This document shows, in pieces, positions 60,141 through 64,000 of a stretch of 64,000 nt of DNA. The position numbers and the translations under genes are program-made. Where the stretch lies: NCBI GenBank assembly GCA_014155875.1, contig JACEFZ010005544.1:248001-312000 (forward strand), in the 5' to 3' direction. The notes beneath the pieces are model-generated. The model searched no databases. It was given only the letters and a program-made list of their open reading frames with translations, and was not told where the DNA came from. The stretch's first letter is position 1. Every line of letters starts with the position of its first letter. The stretch is from Cepaea nemoralis (Eukaryota; Mollusca; Gastropoda; Stylommatophora; Helicidae).

Positions 60141-60424
60141 TGTATTATCTGTTATTGCTCATCCCGTTTACACGTAAAGTTGTTACACTTTTATGTGTGT
60201 AGAAAAATAAGTATTACGATTTCTTGACATGAGAGCAATATTGCATTTCAGGTCTCAAAATCAGTAATGCAAGGCCTAGAGACAGAATGTCTATTAAAAT
60301 TTACATCTGTAAACAAACTGTTCAGCTTTACACTTCAAATGACAGCCAACCCATAGTCAGAGAGCTAATGGTCTGTGAATAGCTTCCTGCTCATTATAAT
60401 ATTTTTGTTTTCCGCATGTTCTTT
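60141..60424. other. No gene recognised
   Basis: No ORF or repeat that I can support. Confidence 0.5.
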
Positions 60425-60612
60425 AAAGGACATCGCTTCAACACCAGCATTTTACCGCTGTCGTTGATTTGTTGGCAATATTATGCTCAGTAGTTTGCTA
60501 ATGCTTTCTGAGCGGCCGGCTCATTTATCCCGTAAGTTACCAACGCGGCGAAAACCACTTCCAATTCTTGCGCGCTGCGTTACCCCACGTGGATAAACGG
60601 GAATACGAAGAA
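60425..60612 (-). mobile_element. SINE-like dispersed repeat E
   Basis: The reverse complement follows 56394-56640 block by block, including ATAAATGAGCCGGCCGCTCA, AAGAATTGGAAGTGGTTT and AATGCTGGTGTTGA. It provides the second good copy for defining the family's ends. Confidence 0.75.
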
Positions 60613-61084
60613 AGTGCATTATAATATAACTATGAACGTTATTATCAACAAAAAGTCAGATACAACTGAGCTACCGTCTGAAAGTAGACGGTAGTACCGC
60701 TAGTACCTGCTTTAGATTAGCGCAGAGTTTTGGGGGCCACTCACCAAACACGACAACCCACACTGTGGCTTCGGCTCGAGGAGCGCAATAGGGTGGGTAC
60801 AAGCCTAGTGCGAGGAAATGCAACATAAAAGCTAAATGTCACGGCAGGGCAAACTAGACCCCAGAGTCTTGGTTAACATGTGGTCTAGGCAAGAAGCTCA
60901 GACATGCGGATTGTTAGAGCTTTGCTTTGCTGATCCGGAAGCCTCTGCAGCTTGACTTGTTCCAGATGTATCGGTGTTACCTTTCCTCTGGAGTAAACTA
61001 GGCAGCCCGAGAAAAGGATCATGCTACACGGGTAACACGTGGTCTCTAAATTCAGCCCAGTCTTTGTGTTATGGAGCGGTATAA
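60613..61084. other. No gene recognised; small hairpin
   Basis: ACCGTCT-GAAAGT-AGACGGT at about 60673-60692 forms a perfect 7-bp stem. The rest, a moderately GC-rich stretch, has no ORF and could be an unrecognised 5' untranslated part of a retroelement. Confidence 0.4.
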
Positions 61085-61150
61085 CTCCATTTTACAAACT
61101 GTCATCGGTCAAGACGGCAGTGTGCCAGTCATTTTCATCATCATTATTAA
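61085..61150 (+). mobile_element. LINE family D, last ~60 bp only
   Basis: ACAAACTGTCATCGGTCAAG and ACGGCAGTGTGCCA match the 3' ends of family D at 42850-42890 and about 51538-51580. An (ATC/ATT)n tail (TCATCATCATTATTA) follows. An extremely 5'-truncated insertion. Confidence 0.65.
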
Positions 61151-64000
61151 GCGCATACATTTCTATTGTCTGTCGTTTCAAGTAGAGCATTGTGACATAA
61201 TCACCAACCATCATAATACAGTGCGTCAACATTTACACACCAAAACAGAGAAAGTCATAAAATTAACCGCACTAATGAGAACGAACACCAACTTGGCACC
61301 GGAGATAGGCAGATGTCGTCTAAATATAGAAGTTACTGCGTCTACAACTAGAGAGATGATTGGAGGGAGCGGGTCACATGATAATAACTTTGACCTGCGG
61401 TACGCGTTGAATATTGAAAATCGCGCACTTCTCCTACAGCAGCCCTGACGACCGGTCAGATAGATTGTGAGACATGTCTTTTCAAATAAACCAAATGGCA
61501 GTTTGATCCGAAATCCGAGGTAAGCTTGTGAATCCTCAGATCTGTGTGATACCCAGATGTATACAGTAGAGGTATCCAGTGTTTGTGCGTCAAATTAAAT
61601 GTATTACTAATAAAATAAAACCTCTGAAAATGTAAAATTGTCGACTGCAAACTTCTAGCTACACCGAGCCGTTTCCCCGGCAAAACTCACAATCTCATAC
61701 TTTCTCAAAACTGCAAACTCTGAAGTTCTTCAATACATCTGTTAGCTTCACTATGTGCATACTACAACAATCTATCACAGAAAAATTTACGAGGTGAGAA
61801 TTCAAACGCACTCTTATGCATTTAATCAAAAACTGCTTAAATTGCTATCTGCTAATCACAAGACAGTTTGTGCACAGGAACCACTGTCTCGCTTGAAAAC
61901 GTACTTATTTCTGCCTATTCGCAATCTAAGGAGCTGAGAGAGTGAGATTATATCTTTCCTTTCCTCTTTACGAATTGAAATAATAGGGTTTGATAGAAAA
62001 TACTTGTACTTATGTGTCAGATTTTCATTTAGACAAAGCATTCATTAACTGCATTGCCTAGAACAGGTTACGCTTCACAGACGCCAATTGTGACAGACGG
62101 CCTAGATAATCTGTCCAGACCAAAAGGTAATTAAAACCTCGGTCTATAGCCAACTGTTGATAGCCAACAGAATGGACATCATGTGCACTGATAACAGAAG
62201 AAGAAGATTAAATTAATTTGTAGAGTAAGAGAGGAGGATTAGGAGTGGTACATTTTGCAGCAACCTCTTACTAATGTATTGTTGTCATGATTTTGTATGG
62301 ATTACATTTTGTAACAATTACACATCATAAATTCTGTATGATGACCATGAATAACAATAAAAGACTAGCTGAGTTATACTCATATTAACTGATGAAGATA
62401 AGGAAAAATAGTACAAGCTATGAGAACCCAATCAACAGAAGTTAACTCTACACACTAAACAACACAGCACTCCACTCCACACCACAACAACAGCAGGCAA
62501 AAGAAAATGATTTATAAGAAGAAGAAGACAAGTAGTTGATTTGGAAGGTACAGAGAAACATTTATATACACTATGCATAACCAAATGAGTTGATGAAGAT
62601 ATTAAATTGAATGCCATTTATTAAAATGCATCTTATCCTTGTCTTGGTCTTGCACTATCAGCTTGACTTAAATGCTCAATGGAAAAACACATCATCACTC
62701 ATATCTATGTCTGACTGTACACTTCTCACTGAACCCCAGGTACACTGAGAACATGCATACATCAGGTACCAGATGATAACAGGTGCATAAAGTGTAATAA
62801 TCTCTGACCCCAGACAAATTAACACAACACCAGATCACAGGAAGGGGGGGGGGGATCTAATTCCTACTTTCCAAGTGTTATACTTCTTTCGACCTTATCC
62901 TTCCTGTTGTGTTTTGTTGTGTTCACACTTAATAACATGCTGGAAAAATTACATTGGTAGGATTTTTCACAGTGATGTTCTTGGTGGTGACCTGACCAGA
63001 AGAGGGAGGCAGAGAAAGGAAGATCCCCATACATGAGATGGAAGATACCTCAGGCCTTGAGCAGAGCAAGGGCAGCTTTCAGGGTAGCTTTACTGGCAAG
63101 TACTGAAACGGATCCATCAGTTCATGGACCCGGGCTCAACCCAAATCTACCACTCAGAGGTTGACTTTTTCTCGTGCCAACAAACACAAATCACTCAGAG
63201 GAAAATGAGAGACAAAGACCACACAAAACACTATAAGGCTTACTGAGATGTTTTAAAGAAAACGTTCTTTACACTGAAAGATGTCTTATAGAACACTCAG
63301 GATCATCATTTTGATTATTATTATTTATTTATTGTCTGTAATTGGTACTGATTTGCATTTCTTCACATTGATCATATGTCATTATGAACAGATGTCTAAA
63401 ATGTGGAAATGTTTAAGAAAAGGCCAAAAGACACAGACCCAATCAATAAATTCTATACACAGTAACTGAATCTCATAATTTAATTCCAGTCCACCCTGTC
63501 TGTTGATTATCTGTCTTATTTGTGTAAACAAGATGTCTATGTGTACCAGTATTTGTTAAATTTATTTACCAAATTACTAAACTCAATGAAATAACAGAGG
63601 GAATAGAGAAGACTCTATATCTTTTGAATGTTCCAGACCCATGTTATTCTTCACCTGATTTTTACTGAGGAAGTCATTCAGACATTTCACAGGATATCAA
63701 ACGGGGGTTCGAGAGCTATTAAATTCTTGGTGAAGGGGGCAGAGTCAGATCTAGTATTCACTACTTCTTAAAGAGGACCATTAACTCCTAGACAAACAAT
63801 GAAACCGAGTCTGTAATACATCAATGGTCGTATTCTTGACTTATTTACATATTGGAAGAGGATGGGGCCCAGCTTCTGTAACTAGAAAATGGGTCGTGCA
63901 CTACAGTGATCCCCAGTCCCTTCGGAATATACGACAAGCATACTACCATTGGTATTCTATATAACAAACATGTTGTTACTAGCTAGCGCCGGACATGCAC
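61151..64000. other. No gene recognised
   Basis: 2.85 kb of mostly AT-rich DNA. The open frame 61071-61448 starts in the LINE D tail and has no recognisable domain. There is a poly-G run at 62844-62854. I see no tandem array, transposon end or coding exon that I can defend. Confidence 0.5.

Noticed and set aside
61071..61448. A 125-codon ORF as a host gene
   Set aside because: Its first third is the LINE family D 3' end and ATC tail; the remainder has no domain, splice sites or bias.

Overview
This 64 kb window is eukaryotic nuclear DNA from an animal. A lophotrochozoan, most likely a mollusc, is my best guess. The reasons are degraded non-LTR retrotransposons of several clades, tRNA-derived SINEs, a BED-finger hAT transposon, a solo LTR, many dinucleotide microsatellites and TTAGGG-type telomeric repeats. 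The phylum is inferred from the style of the repeats and no single sequence proves it. I see no bacterial operon, no rRNA and no complete host gene. The only candidates for host coding sequence are two phase-compatible exons (50378-50643 and 54333-54467) of a multi-pass membrane protein.

Layout. 0-7.3 kb: a LINE tail (family A), then an I-like LINE with RNase H (family B). Family B is split by about 3.4 kb of other DNA that holds a 168-bp tandem array. 7.3-9 kb: a 179-bp LINE tail with clear target-site duplications, three 30-bp inverted/direct repeats around a head-to-head telomeric palindrome, and a broken relic of a CRESS-DNA-virus-type Rep helicase. 9-12.6 kb: a CR1/jockey-like LINE (family C), a second inverted copy of its 3' end, and SINEs. 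12.7-40.65 kb: one giant array of a 24-bp satellite, on the order of 1,160 units, clean at both ends and heavily scrambled from about 18.2 to 33.8 kb. 40.65-43 kb: LINE family A and LINE family D, the latter carrying a solo LTR with a 5-bp target duplication. 43.2-44.6 kb: a 29-bp minisatellite with a head-to-head inversion and a 174-bp higher-order period. 46.5-50.1 kb: another family C LINE, microsatellites and a strongly strand-biased G/T-rich tract. 50.4-54.5 kb: the two possible exons with LINE D, a SINE-like repeat and 34-bp arrays in the intervening intron-like DNA. 55-61 kb: SINEs, a 30-bp array interrupted by a SINE-like insertion, and a hAT element with a perfect 8-bp target duplication inside an antisense family A LINE. 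61-64 kb: nothing recognisable.

There is no gene network here. What ties the window together is nested insertion and tandem amplification. LINE and SINE 3' tails grade into many of the simple repeats, and several arrays show higher-order periods. The most unusual local structure is 7.9-8.9 kb (Rep relic, inverted repeats and telomeric palindrome). The most unusual large structure is the 24-bp satellite, which is open in four of six frames because 24 is a multiple of 3. Its long open frames are not genes.
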